Source: Mycolicibacterium sp. J2 (lineage in GTDB: Bacteria > Actinomycetota > Actinomycetes > Mycobacteriales > Mycobacteriaceae). From it: a stretch of DNA of 64,000 bases. Positions 17,901 to 26,579 of this stretch are shown in pieces (the stretch's first letter is position 1; each line of letters starts with the position of its first letter). Under the pieces are notes generated by a model. The model was not told the origin of the DNA. It ran no database searches and saw only the letters and a list, made by a program, of their open reading frames with translations. Location: NCBI RefSeq assembly GCF_026240945.1, contig NZ_JAPFPY010000021.1:20364-84363 (forward strand), written 5' to 3'. Both the position numbers and the translations under genes were made by a program.

Positions 17901-18854
17901 ATGAAGGTTGCCCTCGCCCTCGGCAGTGGAGGTGCGCGCGGTTATGCCCACATCGGGGTCATCAACGAACTGACCGACCGTGGGTACGAGATCGTCGGCA
18001 TCGCCGGATCGTCGATGGGCGCCCTTGTCGGCGGCCTGTACGCCGCGGGCAAACTCGACGAATTCGCCGTCTGGGCAAGCTCGTTGACCCAGCGGGCGGT
18101 GCTCCGGCTGCTGGACCCCTCGATCAGTTCACCCGGCGTGCTGCGGGCCGGCAAGATCCTGGACGCGGTGCGCGAGATTCTCGGCGATGCCACCATCGAG
18201 CGGCTGCCCATCCCCTATACGGCGGTGTCCACTGATCTGATCGCGGGCAAATCGGTGTGGATGCAGCGCGGCCCACTCGACGACGCGATCCGGGCGTCCA
18301 TCGCGATCCCGGGCATCTTCACCCCACATGTGGTCGACGGTCGGCTGCTGGCCGACGGCGGCATCCTGGACCCGCTGCCGATGGCACCGATCGCGGCCGT
18401 CAATGCCGACCTGACCATCGCCATCAGCCTGGGCGGCCCCGACCCGGCCACCCGGCCCGGCGAACCCGAACCGCGACCGACCACCGAGTTCCTGGGGCGA
18501 ATGTGGCGCAGCACAACGGCTTTGCTGGACACCACGGCGGCCCAGCGGGTGCTGGACACGCCGGCCGCGCGGTCAGTGCTCAGCCGGTTCAGCAGCGCCG
18601 TCGAACCGGAGGTTGCGCTCGAGGAGGCCAGCGGCGCACCGACGGCTCCGCGGCTGGGCAGCTTCGAGATCATGAACCGCACCATCGACATCGCCCAGGC
18701 GGCGCTGGCCCGGCACACCCTGGCGGCCTACCCGCCCGATCTGCTCATCGAGGTGCCCCGCACCGCGTGCCGCAGCCTGGAGTTCCACCGCGCCGACGAG
18801 GTCATCGAGATCGGTCAGGAACTGGCCGCGGCCGCCCTCGGTCCGCTGGACTGA
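17901..18854 (+). CDS. Patatin-like phospholipase (Rv1063c-like)
   Basis: The 317-residue protein carries the patatin set: oxyanion loop G-S-G-G-A-R-G (8-14), nucleophile elbow G-S-S-M-G with Ser38, and the catalytic Asp in L-A-D-G-G-I-L-D-P. Patatins hydrolyse acyl chains from phospholipids or other glycerolipids with a Ser-Asp dyad. No signal peptide is visible. Its 3' end abuts that of a second, divergent patatin with one base between them. Confidence 0.9.
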   Translation: MKVALALGSGGARGYAHIGVINELTDRGYEIVGIAGSSMGALVGGLYAAGKLDEFAVWASSLTQRAVLRLLDPSISSPGVLRAGKILDAVREILGDATIERLPIPYTAVSTDLIAGKSVWMQRGPLDDAIRASIAIPGIFTPHVVDGRLLADGGILDPLPMAPIAAVNADLTIAISLGGPDPATRPGEPEPRPTTEFLGRMWRSTTALLDTTAAQRVLDTPAARSVLSRFSSAVEPEVALEEASGAPTAPRLGSFEIMNRTIDIAQAALARHTLAAYPPDLLIEVPRTACRSLEFHRADEVIEIGQELAAAALGPLD

Positions 18855-18855
18855 T

Positions 18856-19710
18856 TCACCGGGACAGGAATTCGGCGACCGCCGCCGCCACCTGACGCCC
18901 CTGCGCCCGGCCCGCCTCTGCCGACGGCTGACGACACCGGGGGTCGAGCGGGTCGCGCCCGAACGCGGCCAGCGCGGCGTCGTCGGCGAAGACGGCCATC
19001 GAGGCGCCCGGGAAGGCCGCGATCTCGTCGGCCGCACCGCCACTGAACGGGGACGGGGCGTTGCGAGCGGCGGGCACCAGCACCAGCACCGCGTCGCAGT
19101 CGGCGGCAGCGCTGGTGTTCACTGCGCTGCGCACCCCGCCGTCGATATAGCGGTGCGCCCCGATGGTGACCGGCGGCCAGGCGCCGGGCACCGCGCAACT
19201 GGCGGCGACCGCATCGACCAGCGGAACGCCGGAAGCCGATGTGAACACGGCCAATTCGCCGGTGACCACGTCGACGGCGGTGATCCGCAGATCCCGGTCG
19301 GGCCACTGCTGCACCGGCAGCCGGTGTGCGATGACTTGGCGGCGCACCGCCTCGGGGACGGTCTCGGCGGCCACCGCGATCGCGCCGATCCGGCGTAGCC
19401 GAGCCTCGGTGCTGCCGCCCTCGGCGAGGGCGGCGACGAACAGCTCGGCCACCTCGTCGATGTCGACGCCGGAGGCGATTTCGTGCGTTTCGTCGGCGAC
19501 CTGCCGGGCGTAGAGGTCGTCGAGCGCGGCGCCGCTGCTCACCTGGGCGGCAACCGCGGAACCGGCCGAGGTGCCCAGCAACACGTCGGCCGCCAGCACG
19601 GCGGCCGCGGTGTCCGGGGAGGCATCGGCGATACCGGCCAACACCCCGGTTTCCCATGCGATGCCGGCCAACCCGCCGCCGGCCAGGATCAGGCCACGTT
19701 TCACGGTCAC
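18856..19710 (-). CDS. Patatin-like phospholipase (Rv1062-like)
   Basis: The 284-residue patatin has G-L-I-L-A-G-G-G-L-A-G near the N terminus, elbow G-T-S-A-G (Ser48) and Y-I-D-G-G-V. GTG 19710 is taken as start; GTG 19704 would remove two residues, and neither has a strong ribosome-binding site. The gene is convergent with the other patatin and divergent from the alcohol dehydrogenase. The two patatins differ enough to imply different substrates. Confidence 0.88.
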   Translation of the reverse strand: MTVKRGLILAGGGLAGIAWETGVLAGIADASPDTAAAVLAADVLLGTSAGSAVAAQVSSGAALDDLYARQVADETHEIASGVDIDEVAELFVAALAEGGSTEARLRRIGAIAVAAETVPEAVRRQVIAHRLPVQQWPDRDLRITAVDVVTGELAVFTSASGVPLVDAVAASCAVPGAWPPVTIGAHRYIDGGVRSAVNTSAAADCDAVLVLVPAARNAPSPFSGGAADEIAAFPGASMAVFADDAALAAFGRDPLDPRCRQPSAEAGRAQGRQVAAAVAEFLSR

Positions 19711-19809
19711 CCGAACCTGGCGGGCAGGACCGGAATCACCCGTGATTGCTCCACCGTCAGCGGTTGCGCCATGATGGTCATGGTAGCCGGGACCGACCGA
19801 GGGAGCTCC

Positions 19810-20853
19810 ATGCCAGCGACGATGCGTGCGCAGCGCTTCTATGCAGACTCGAGAACCATTGCGGTCGAAGACGTTCCGATACCCGAGCCGGGCCCCGGCG
19901 AGGTGCTGGTCAAGGTCGCATTCTGCGGTATCTGTCATTCCGACCTGAGCCTGATCAACGGCACCTTCCCCGCGCAGACACCCGTCGTGACCCAGGGACA
20001 CGAGGCGTCTGGCACCATCGCGAAGCTGGGGCCGGGAGTCACCGGCTGGGCCGAGGGTGACCGGGTCGTGGTGGCCGCGGGCCGGCCCTGTCTGGACTGT
20101 GTGAACTGCCGGCGCGGCGACCTGAGTAACTGTCTGCGCATCCAGCTGATGGCCTTCGCCTACGACGGGGCGTGGGCGCAGTACACCGTCGCGCAGGCGT
20201 TCGGGCTCACCCGGGTTCCCGACAACGTCCCGCTTGAGCAGGCCGCCATCCTGGCCGACGCGGTGTCCACACCGTTCGGTGCCGTGGTGCGTACGGGCCA
20301 GGTGGGGGTCGGCGAGTCCGTCGGGGTGTGGGGTGTGGGCGGGATCGGCACCCACATCGTTCAGCTGGCCCGGTTGGTCGGTGCGGCGCCCATCATCGCG
20401 GTGGACATCAAACCCGCGGTGCTCCAGCGCGCGCTGGAGTTGGGCGCCGATTACGCTTTCGATGCCCGCGATGAGTCGTTGCGCGACAAGATCATCGATG
20501 TCACCGGCGGCCGCGGGGTGGACGTCGCCTTCGATGCGGTGGGCGTGGCCCAGACGTTCGACCAGGCGCTGGCGGCCCTGACCGTGGGGGGCCGGCTGGT
20601 CGGGGTCGGTATGAGCGCCGACGCGCCGACCATCGGGCCCACGTCGCTGTTCAACCTCACCAAGCGTCAGGTGCTCGGCCACCTCGGCTATCAGAACGCC
20701 GATATCGGGACCTTGGCCAATCTGGTGGCTCTCGGCCGGCTGGACCTGCACCGGTCGATAAGTGCGATCGTGCCGCTGGAGGATATCGCCGCGGGCATCG
20801 AGAAGCTGGAGCGCGCCGACGGCGACCCGATCCGAATCCTGGTGCAGCCCTAG
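19810..20853 (+). CDS. Zinc-dependent alcohol dehydrogenase (MDR family)
   Basis: The 347-residue medium-chain dehydrogenase has the catalytic zinc ligands C39 and H64/E65, the structural-zinc cysteines C94, C97, C100 and C108, and the nucleotide fold G-V-G-G-I-G followed by acidic V-D-I-K, which suggests NAD(H). GGGAG precedes the ATG at 19810. The oxidised alcohol is unknown. The adjacent KstR-type operator and lipid genes suggest a lipid or sterol-derived alcohol. It overlaps the next gene's 3' end by four bases. Confidence 0.9.
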   Translation: MPATMRAQRFYADSRTIAVEDVPIPEPGPGEVLVKVAFCGICHSDLSLINGTFPAQTPVVTQGHEASGTIAKLGPGVTGWAEGDRVVVAAGRPCLDCVNCRRGDLSNCLRIQLMAFAYDGAWAQYTVAQAFGLTRVPDNVPLEQAAILADAVSTPFGAVVRTGQVGVGESVGVWGVGGIGTHIVQLARLVGAAPIIAVDIKPAVLQRALELGADYAFDARDESLRDKIIDVTGGRGVDVAFDAVGVAQTFDQALAALTVGGRLVGVGMSADAPTIGPTSLFNLTKRQVLGHLGYQNADIGTLANLVALGRLDLHRSISAIVPLEDIAAGIEKLERADGDPIRILVQP

Positions 20854-21932
20854 CTCAGATGTGAGGCAGCCCGGGCCGCGACGAACGGCAGGTCCAGGTA
20901 GGTGGCGATGCCCGGCGGCGCGGCGCACACCGCGGGCACCGAGTTGACGCAGTGCGCCGCGGTGCCCACCACACCGGGTTCGGCGGAGCCGACGATCGAA
21001 CCACGGTCGGCGGGGCCGACGTCGTCGCCGGGCTCGCCCTGGAATCCGCGCACCACCACCGTGAAGTCAGGATTACCGCGCACGGCCATTTCGTAGCGCT
21101 GCCCTTCCGGGCCGAAAGTCCATGGAGGGTCCAAGTTTTCCTCACCCATCAACCAGTTGACGGTGATCCGCACGACAGGTTGGCCGTCGACCTGCGCTTC
21201 CCAGTGGAATCGACGGGCGGCCACCTGGCCGGGGGCGATATCCCCGATCGGGGACGGGATGGGCGCGGTGGCCACGGCCACCTCCTGGGTGGTGACCACC
21301 CGCGGATCGGCCCGGAAGCCGAGCTTGTCGGTGCACATCCGGACGGCCTGGATGAAACCGCCGTCGAGCATCTTCTGCATGGGTCCGCTCATCGCCTTGT
21401 CCGGGGTGTCCCCGAAACCCATCACGTGCCGCAGCACGTCGGGGGCGTCGTAGGTGCGCAGGTCGGAAAACTCCTCGGCCCGAACGAAGGTCACCCCGGT
21501 GGACAGCACCGACAACAGCAGCGGGAACTTCTCACTGAACCCGCCCGGTGCGATCCCGGTGCCGTGCAGCGTCACCCCGCCGGCCAGGGCCGCCTCGCGC
21601 AGGGGCGCACCTTGTTTCGCACTCGGGTACAGCCAACCGACCGGTGTCACGACGTTCTTGCCCGACCGCAGCAGCGCGGCCACCTCGTCGGGATCGGGCA
21701 GCAGCGGCGCATAGATGACGGCGTCGGCGTCCAGCTCGAGGATGTCCTCGCGGCGGTTGGTGGCAGCCACCCCGAGCGGGCCGGTGCCGATGATGTCCCC
21801 GATATCGCGGCCGTTCTTGGCCGCGCTGTGCACCCAGACCCCGGCGAGCTCGAGGTCGGGGTGGTCGAGGATGCCCTTGATGGCTGCGATCCCCACCCCT
21901 CCGGTGGCCCACTGCACCACTCGCAACGCCAT
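20850..21932 (-). CDS. DapB-like NAD(P)-binding reductase/dehydrogenase (Rv1059-like)
   Basis: The 360-residue protein begins R-V-V-Q-W-A-T-G-G-V-G, the dinucleotide fold of the dihydrodipicolinate-reductase N-terminal family that also includes 2,4-diaminopentanoate dehydrogenase. G-W-L-Y-P-S and A-P-G-G-F-S-E-K follow. In mycobacteria these proteins are numerous and several belong to sterol-degradation clusters, but no specific reaction can be assigned here. GGGAAGGGAG gives a strong ribosome-binding site for ATG 21932. A perfect KstR-type palindrome lies 26 bases upstream of the start. Confidence 0.82.
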   Translation of the reverse strand: MALRVVQWATGGVGIAAIKGILDHPDLELAGVWVHSAAKNGRDIGDIIGTGPLGVAATNRREDILELDADAVIYAPLLPDPDEVAALLRSGKNVVTPVGWLYPSAKQGAPLREAALAGGVTLHGTGIAPGGFSEKFPLLLSVLSTGVTFVRAEEFSDLRTYDAPDVLRHVMGFGDTPDKAMSGPMQKMLDGGFIQAVRMCTDKLGFRADPRVVTTQEVAVATAPIPSPIGDIAPGQVAARRFHWEAQVDGQPVVRITVNWLMGEENLDPPWTFGPEGQRYEMAVRGNPDFTVVVRGFQGEPGDDVGPADRGSIVGSAEPGVVGTAAHCVNSVPAVCAAPPGIATYLDLPFVAARAASHLS

Positions 21933-21958
21933 TGTCGCTCCCTTCCCGGCGCAAGAAC

Positions 21959-21972
21959 TAGAACACGTTCTA
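21959..21972. promoter_or_regulatory. KstR-type operator TAGAACACGTTCTA
   Basis: TAGAACACGTTCTA is a perfect 6-2-6 inverted repeat and fits the published KstR consensus TnnAACnnGTTnnA for the TetR repressor of cholesterol catabolism. It lies between the divergent minus-strand reductase (start 21932) and the EmbR-like gene (22011), closer to the former. KstR is released by sterol-derived CoA thioesters, so the reductase is predicted to be induced on sterols. Confidence 0.72.
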
Positions 21973-22010
21973 CCACCTTTCGGTTGCGCTGCCCGGCACA
22001 ATGACCGGTG

Positions 22011-23144
22011 ATGACCAATGTCCTGGACTTCGGAGTGCTCGGCCCGTTGCAGGTGACCGTCGACGGCAGACCGCTACCGTTGGGGACACCCAAGCAACGG
22101 GCCGTACTGGCATTGCTGGTGATGAGCCGCAATCGCCCGGTGAGCGCCGATTCGCTGGTCACCGCGGCATGGGAGCAGTTCCCGCCGCCGGAGCCGAAGG
22201 CCAGCCTGCACTCGTACATCTCCAACCTGCGCAAGCTCATCTCCGGCACCGGGGCCGACGGTCGTGCCGTGTTGGCCAGCGCGGCTCCGGGTTACCGGCT
22301 GGCCGTCGGCGACGCGAACTGCGATATCGGCCGGTTCATCGCGGCCAAGGGCGCCGGCGTGCAGGCCGCCGCCGCCGGGCAGTTCGAACAGGCCAGCAAC
22401 CACCTGTCCACCGCGCTGGCCCAATGGCGCGGTCCGGTGCTCGACGACCTGCGGGAGTTCGAGTTCGTCGAACCTTTCGCCACCGCGCTGGTGGAGGACA
22501 AGGTGGTGGCACACACCGCGCGCGCCGAGGCCGAAATCGCTTGTAACCGTGCGTATACCGTGATCGGTGAACTGGAGTCACTGGTCGTCGAATACCCCTA
22601 CCGCGAACCGCTGTGGGCGCAGCTCATCACGGCGTACTACCTCAGCGATCGGCAGTCCGACGCGCTGGATGCCTACCAGCGCCTCAGGACGACGCTGGCC
22701 GACGACCTGGGCATCGATCCGGGAGCGACGATCCGTTCGCTGTACGAGCGGATCCTGCGGCAGGAACCCCTCAACGTCCGACAGGCGGCGCGGACCACGG
22801 CCGTGCACAAGATCAACAATCTCGACCTGCACACCGCGGTCGGGGTGCAGACGGCCGCGGCGCAGATCCGGTCGCTGTCCGGGCGGGTGCACCCGCTGGC
22901 GGCGGCCGCCACCCGGATCGGCCGACTGCCCGACAACGACATCGTGCTCGACCAGCCGAATGTCAGCCGCCACCACGCGGTGATCATCGACACCGGGACC
23001 AGTTTCGTCATCACCGACCTGCGCTCGGCCAACGGTGTGGAGGTGGGCGGTCAGCGCATCCGCGGCACGGCCACCCTCAACGACGGCGACCGGTTTCGCA
23101 TCTGCGAGCACGAATTCGTGTTCGAGATCGTGCCGCCCGGCTGA
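22011..23144 (+). CDS. embR: EmbR-like transcriptional regulator (winged helix, BTAD, FHA)
   Basis: The 377-residue SARP-type regulator has an OmpR-like DNA-binding domain (F-G-V-L-G-P-L-Q-V near the start, S-Y-I-S-N-L-R-K), a BTAD helical domain to about residue 255 (L-R-T-T-L-A-D-D-L-G-I-D-P-G) and a C-terminal FHA domain with R-I-G-R-L-P-D-N-D-I-V and N-V-S-R-H-H-A-V. In M. tuberculosis EmbR is bound through FHA and phosphorylated by PknH and controls arabinosyltransferase genes. Here a PknH-like kinase is 70 bases downstream, so the same partnership is likely. GTG 22008 is an alternative start. Confidence 0.88.
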   Translation: MTNVLDFGVLGPLQVTVDGRPLPLGTPKQRAVLALLVMSRNRPVSADSLVTAAWEQFPPPEPKASLHSYISNLRKLISGTGADGRAVLASAAPGYRLAVGDANCDIGRFIAAKGAGVQAAAAGQFEQASNHLSTALAQWRGPVLDDLREFEFVEPFATALVEDKVVAHTARAEAEIACNRAYTVIGELESLVVEYPYREPLWAQLITAYYLSDRQSDALDAYQRLRTTLADDLGIDPGATIRSLYERILRQEPLNVRQAARTTAVHKINNLDLHTAVGVQTAAAQIRSLSGRVHPLAAAATRIGRLPDNDIVLDQPNVSRHHAVIIDTGTSFVITDLRSANGVEVGGQRIRGTATLNDGDRFRICEHEFVFEIVPPG

Positions 23145-23214
23145 GCTTCCGCTGTGCGCGTTCCGGCCACCCGTTAGGGTGTTGAGCCTGCGGACGTAGA
23201 GGAGCGAGGCAGAC

Positions 23215-24843
23215 ATGACCGGGCCGACTTCGCGTGCGGGCACCCAGTTCGGCCCTTATCGGTTGCGGCGGCTCATCGGGCGCGGCGGCATGGGCGAGGT
23301 CTACGAGGCCGAGGACACCGTCAAGGACCGCATCGTCGCGCTGAAACTGCTGCCCGAGGGCGTCTCTCACGACCCGGTGTTCCGTAAAAGGCTGCAGCGC
23401 GAAGCACATTCGGCCGGGCGATTGCAGGAGCCGCACGTGGTGCCCATCCACGACTACGGCGAGATCGACGGTGTGCTGTACGTCGACATGCGCATGATCA
23501 ACGGCCAGGACCTGCGCAAGCTGCTCAAGACCTCCGGCCCGATGCCGCCGGCGCGTGCCGTCGCCATCATCGGCCAGGTGGCTTCCGCGCTGGACGCCGC
23601 GCACGAGAGCGGCATCATGCACCGCGACGTGAAGCCGGAGAACATCCTGATCACCCGGGACGACTTCGCCTACCTGGTGGACTTCGGGATCGCCAATGCG
23701 GCCAGCGACGAGAAGCTGACCGAATTGGGCACCGCGGTGGGCACCTACGCCTACATGGCCCCGGAACGGTTCACCAGCGGCACGGTGACCCATCGCGCCG
23801 ACGTCTACGCGTTGACCTGTGTGCTGCACGAATGCCTGACCGGTGGGCAGCCGTTCCCTGGCGACAGCGTCAGCATGGTGATCACCGCCCATCTGATGAA
23901 CCCGGTGCCGGCGCCGAGCACCATCCGGCCCGGGATTCCGACCGCGTTCGACGCCGTGATCGCCCGTGGCATGGCCAAGAAGCCCGAGGACCGGTTCGCC
24001 ACCGCCGGTGAGCTGGCCGCCGCCGCGACGCAGGCGCTGAGCACTCGGGACCAGACACAAGCGGCCGATATCGTCGCGCGCGGCGAGGCCGCCACCCAGC
24101 CCGCACCGCGGTTCGAGGCACCCACCCCGTACCCCACGCCACCCGCGCGTTTCCACACGCCGGCGCCCAGTGGCCCGACCTGGAACCAGACCCGCGCCCC
24201 GCGGCCTCGTAAGAAGACCGCCTGGGTGCCCGTCGCGGCCGCCGCCGGCGTATTCGTCTTGGTCATCGCCGCACTCGGGGTGTTCTGGCTGGTCAAGCCC
24301 GAGGACACCACGGCAGCACCGGCCACCAAGACCACGACATCGGCACGCACCTCGACCACAGAACCGGCCGAGACCAGCGAGACCACCGAACCCGCCGGCA
24401 GCACCGAGCCCGAAAGCCCCGGCAGCCTGGCGAACCGGCTGCTGGGGATGCTGCCCCGCGACTATGCGCCGGGCGCCTGCCAGGTGGTGCACCCGCCGAT
24501 CACCGGAGCCTTGGCCACCGTCGACTGCGGACCGGCCACCTCGCCTGGCGGACCGGCCGCGTCACGGTATTCGTTGTTCGCCGACCAGGGCGCACTGTCG
24601 GGGCATTTCGACGACGCCATCCAGGGCGACTCCGAGCTGCTGCAATGCCCGGGCAGCGGTATCGACTCGCCGACGACGTGGCACTACACCGACTCCGCCC
24701 AACAGGCCGAGGGCTCCATCGCCTGCGGCACCTACGCCGACGGCCCCGACATCACCTGGACCAAGAACTCCGATCTGATGATCGGCAACATCCAGGCACC
24801 CGATATGGAACAGCTGCACCAGTGGTGGCTGGCCTACGGCTGA
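23215..24843 (+). CDS. pknH: Membrane Ser/Thr protein kinase, PknH-like
   Basis: The 542-residue kinase has the glycine loop G-R-G-G-M-G-E-V, Lys44, catalytic H-R-D-V-K-P-E-N (D138), DFG at 156-158, and activation-loop threonines near T173/T177 before G-T-Y-A-Y-M-A-P-E. After a Pro-rich linker a single transmembrane helix spans about 336-360. The Thr/Ser/Glu-rich spacer and ~120-residue extracellular domain have four or more cysteines (G-A-C-Q-V, V-D-C-G-P, L-Q-C-P-G, I-A-C-G), like the PknH sensor domain. TAGGGT at 23175 and GAGGAG before the ATG support independent expression. EmbR is the likely substrate. Confidence 0.9.
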   Translation: MTGPTSRAGTQFGPYRLRRLIGRGGMGEVYEAEDTVKDRIVALKLLPEGVSHDPVFRKRLQREAHSAGRLQEPHVVPIHDYGEIDGVLYVDMRMINGQDLRKLLKTSGPMPPARAVAIIGQVASALDAAHESGIMHRDVKPENILITRDDFAYLVDFGIANAASDEKLTELGTAVGTYAYMAPERFTSGTVTHRADVYALTCVLHECLTGGQPFPGDSVSMVITAHLMNPVPAPSTIRPGIPTAFDAVIARGMAKKPEDRFATAGELAAAATQALSTRDQTQAADIVARGEAATQPAPRFEAPTPYPTPPARFHTPAPSGPTWNQTRAPRPRKKTAWVPVAAAAGVFVLVIAALGVFWLVKPEDTTAAPATKTTTSARTSTTEPAETSETTEPAGSTEPESPGSLANRLLGMLPRDYAPGACQVVHPPITGALATVDCGPATSPGGPAASRYSLFADQGALSGHFDDAIQGDSELLQCPGSGIDSPTTWHYTDSAQQAEGSIACGTYADGPDITWTKNSDLMIGNIQAPDMEQLHQWWLAYG

Positions 24844-24939
24844 GCGCTACCAAGGATCCACCAAGAATCCATCAAGATCGCCGTCGGACCCTGTGATCGC
24901 CCGCAACGACCGGAACCGATCTCATCAGGAGTCCACCCC

Positions 24940-25281
24940 ATGCTCAGCACCGCCGCCCGCGCCGCCGTCGTCACCACCCTGTCCGGGCTGGCGCTGGGGT
25001 TGGCCGTCCTCTCCTCGGCCGGCACGGCGAATGCCATCACCTCCCAGACCGACAGCGCGTTTCTCGACGAGATCGCCAAGGAGGGCATCGCCTACGACTC
25101 GGCCACCGACGTCATCGGCAACGCGCGCCAGGTGTGCTCGAAGCTGAAAGCCGGCGCGACCGGCACCGAGATCGGGATGGACATCCTCGCCAACACCGAC
25201 CTGACCACCCGGCAGGCGGCCGCCTTCGTGGTCATGTCGATCGACTACTACTGCCCGCAGTACACCGACGCGTTCGCCTGA
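24940..25281 (+). CDS. Small exported DUF732 protein
   Basis: The 113-residue product has a Sec signal peptide ending G-T-A-N-A and a DUF732 domain with F-L-D-E-I-A-K-E-G-I, a conserved Cys (A-R-Q-V-C-S) and a second Cys near the end (Y-Y-C-P-Q-Y) likely forming a disulfide. DUF732 proteins are numerous in mycobacteria and have no known function. AGGAG precedes the ATG by about ten bases. Confidence 0.85.
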   Translation: MLSTAARAAVVTTLSGLALGLAVLSSAGTANAITSQTDSAFLDEIAKEGIAYDSATDVIGNARQVCSKLKAGATGTEIGMDILANTDLTTRQAAAFVVMSIDYYCPQYTDAFA

Positions 25282-25334
25282 GAATCCCGCGAAGTATGTT
25301 CGGTCTCGACCGCAATGAAGCGAAAGGGATCACC

Positions 25335-26525
25335 ATGCCGAATCGTGTTTTCGTCGTCGGCGTCGGAATGACGAAGTTCGAGAAGCCAGGACGCCGAGAG
25401 GGCTGGGACTATCCCGACATGGCCCGCGAGTCCGGCACCAACGCGCTGGCCGATGCCGGCATCGACTACACCGAGGTGCAGCAGGGTTACGTCGGGTACT
25501 GCTCGGGGGATTCCACCTCGGGCCAGCGGGCACTCTACGAGCTCGGCATGACGGGCATCCCGATCGTCAACGTCAACAACAACTGTTCCACCGGGTCGAC
25601 GGCGCTCTACCTTGCCGCACAGTCGATTCGGGGCGGTCTGGCCGACTGCGCCATCGCCTTGGGCTTCGAGAAGATGCAGCCGGGTTCCCTGGGTGGCGGT
25701 GCGCAGGACCGCGAATCCCCGCTGGGCCGGCACGTCAAGGCGCTGGCCGAGATCGACGAGTTCGGGTTTCCGGTGGCGCCGTGGATGTTCGGCGCGGCGG
25801 GGCGCGAACACATGCGCAAGTACGGCAGCACCGCAGAACATTTCGCGAAGATCGGCTACAAGAACCACAAGCACTCGGTGAACAACCCGTATGCGCAGTT
25901 CCAGGACGAGTACACCCTTGACGACATCCTGGCCGCGAAGATGATCTCCGACCCGCTGACCAAGCTGCAGTGTTCCCCCACCTCCGACGGGTCGGGTGCG
26001 GCGATCGTGGCCAGTGAGGCGTTCGTCGACGCGCATGGTCTGGCCGGTCAGGCCGTGGAGATCGTCGGGCAGGCGATGACCACCGATTTCGCGTCCACGT
26101 TCGACGGCAGCGCCGCCAACATCATCGGCTACGACATGAACGTGCGAGCCGCCCAACAGGTTTACGAACAGGCCGGCCTCGGTCCGGCCGACTTCCAGGT
26201 AATCGAACTGCACGACTGCTTCTCGGCCAACGAGCTGTTGCTGTACGAGGCGCTGGGCCTGTGCGGTCCCGGTGAGGCGCCCGCCCTGATCGACAACGAC
26301 GACACCACCTACGGCGGACGGTGGGTGGTCAACCCGTCCGGCGGCCTGATCTCGAAGGGCCACCCGCTGGGCGCGACCGGCCTGGCGCAATGCGCCGAGC
26401 TGACCTGGCAGCTGCGCGGCACCGCGGACAAGCGCCAGGTCGACAACGTCAGCGCGGCCCTGCAGCACAACATCGGGCTCGGCGGCGCGGCGGTGGTCAC
26501 CGCGTATCAGCGCGCCGAGCGCTGA
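25335..26525 (+). CDS. Lipid-transfer protein/thiolase (Ltp1-like)
   Basis: The 396-residue SCP2-thiolase family protein has V-G-V-G-M-T-K-F-E, the cysteine site V-N-N-N-C-S-T-G-S, E-L-H-D-C-F-S-A-N-E, G-G-L-I-S-K-G-H-P-L-G-A-T-G and a final H-N-I-G-L-G-G-A. This group includes Ltp enzymes that act as thiolases or aldolases in sterol side-chain degradation. GAAAGGGA precedes ATG 25335. The convergent neighbour is an acyl-CoA synthetase, consistent with activation and degradation of the same class of acid. Confidence 0.9.
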   Translation: MPNRVFVVGVGMTKFEKPGRREGWDYPDMARESGTNALADAGIDYTEVQQGYVGYCSGDSTSGQRALYELGMTGIPIVNVNNNCSTGSTALYLAAQSIRGGLADCAIALGFEKMQPGSLGGGAQDRESPLGRHVKALAEIDEFGFPVAPWMFGAAGREHMRKYGSTAEHFAKIGYKNHKHSVNNPYAQFQDEYTLDDILAAKMISDPLTKLQCSPTSDGSGAAIVASEAFVDAHGLAGQAVEIVGQAMTTDFASTFDGSAANIIGYDMNVRAAQQVYEQAGLGPADFQVIELHDCFSANELLLYEALGLCGPGEAPALIDNDDTTYGGRWVVNPSGGLISKGHPLGATGLAQCAELTWQLRGTADKRQVDNVSAALQHNIGLGGAAVVTAYQRAER

Positions 26526-26530
26526 ACGGC

Positions 26531-26579
26531 GATGTGTGGAGCCGCACCCGTAATCATTACGGGTGCGGCTCCACACATC
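26531..26579. terminator. Very long bidirectional hairpin between convergent genes
   Basis: GATGTGTGGAGCCGCACCCG (26531-26550) pairs perfectly with CGGGTGCGGCTCCACACATC (26560-26579). The central TAATCATTA is itself nearly palindromic. With the stop codons of the thiolase and the acyl-CoA synthetase on either side it probably serves as a two-way terminator. No T-run is present. Confidence 0.85.
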
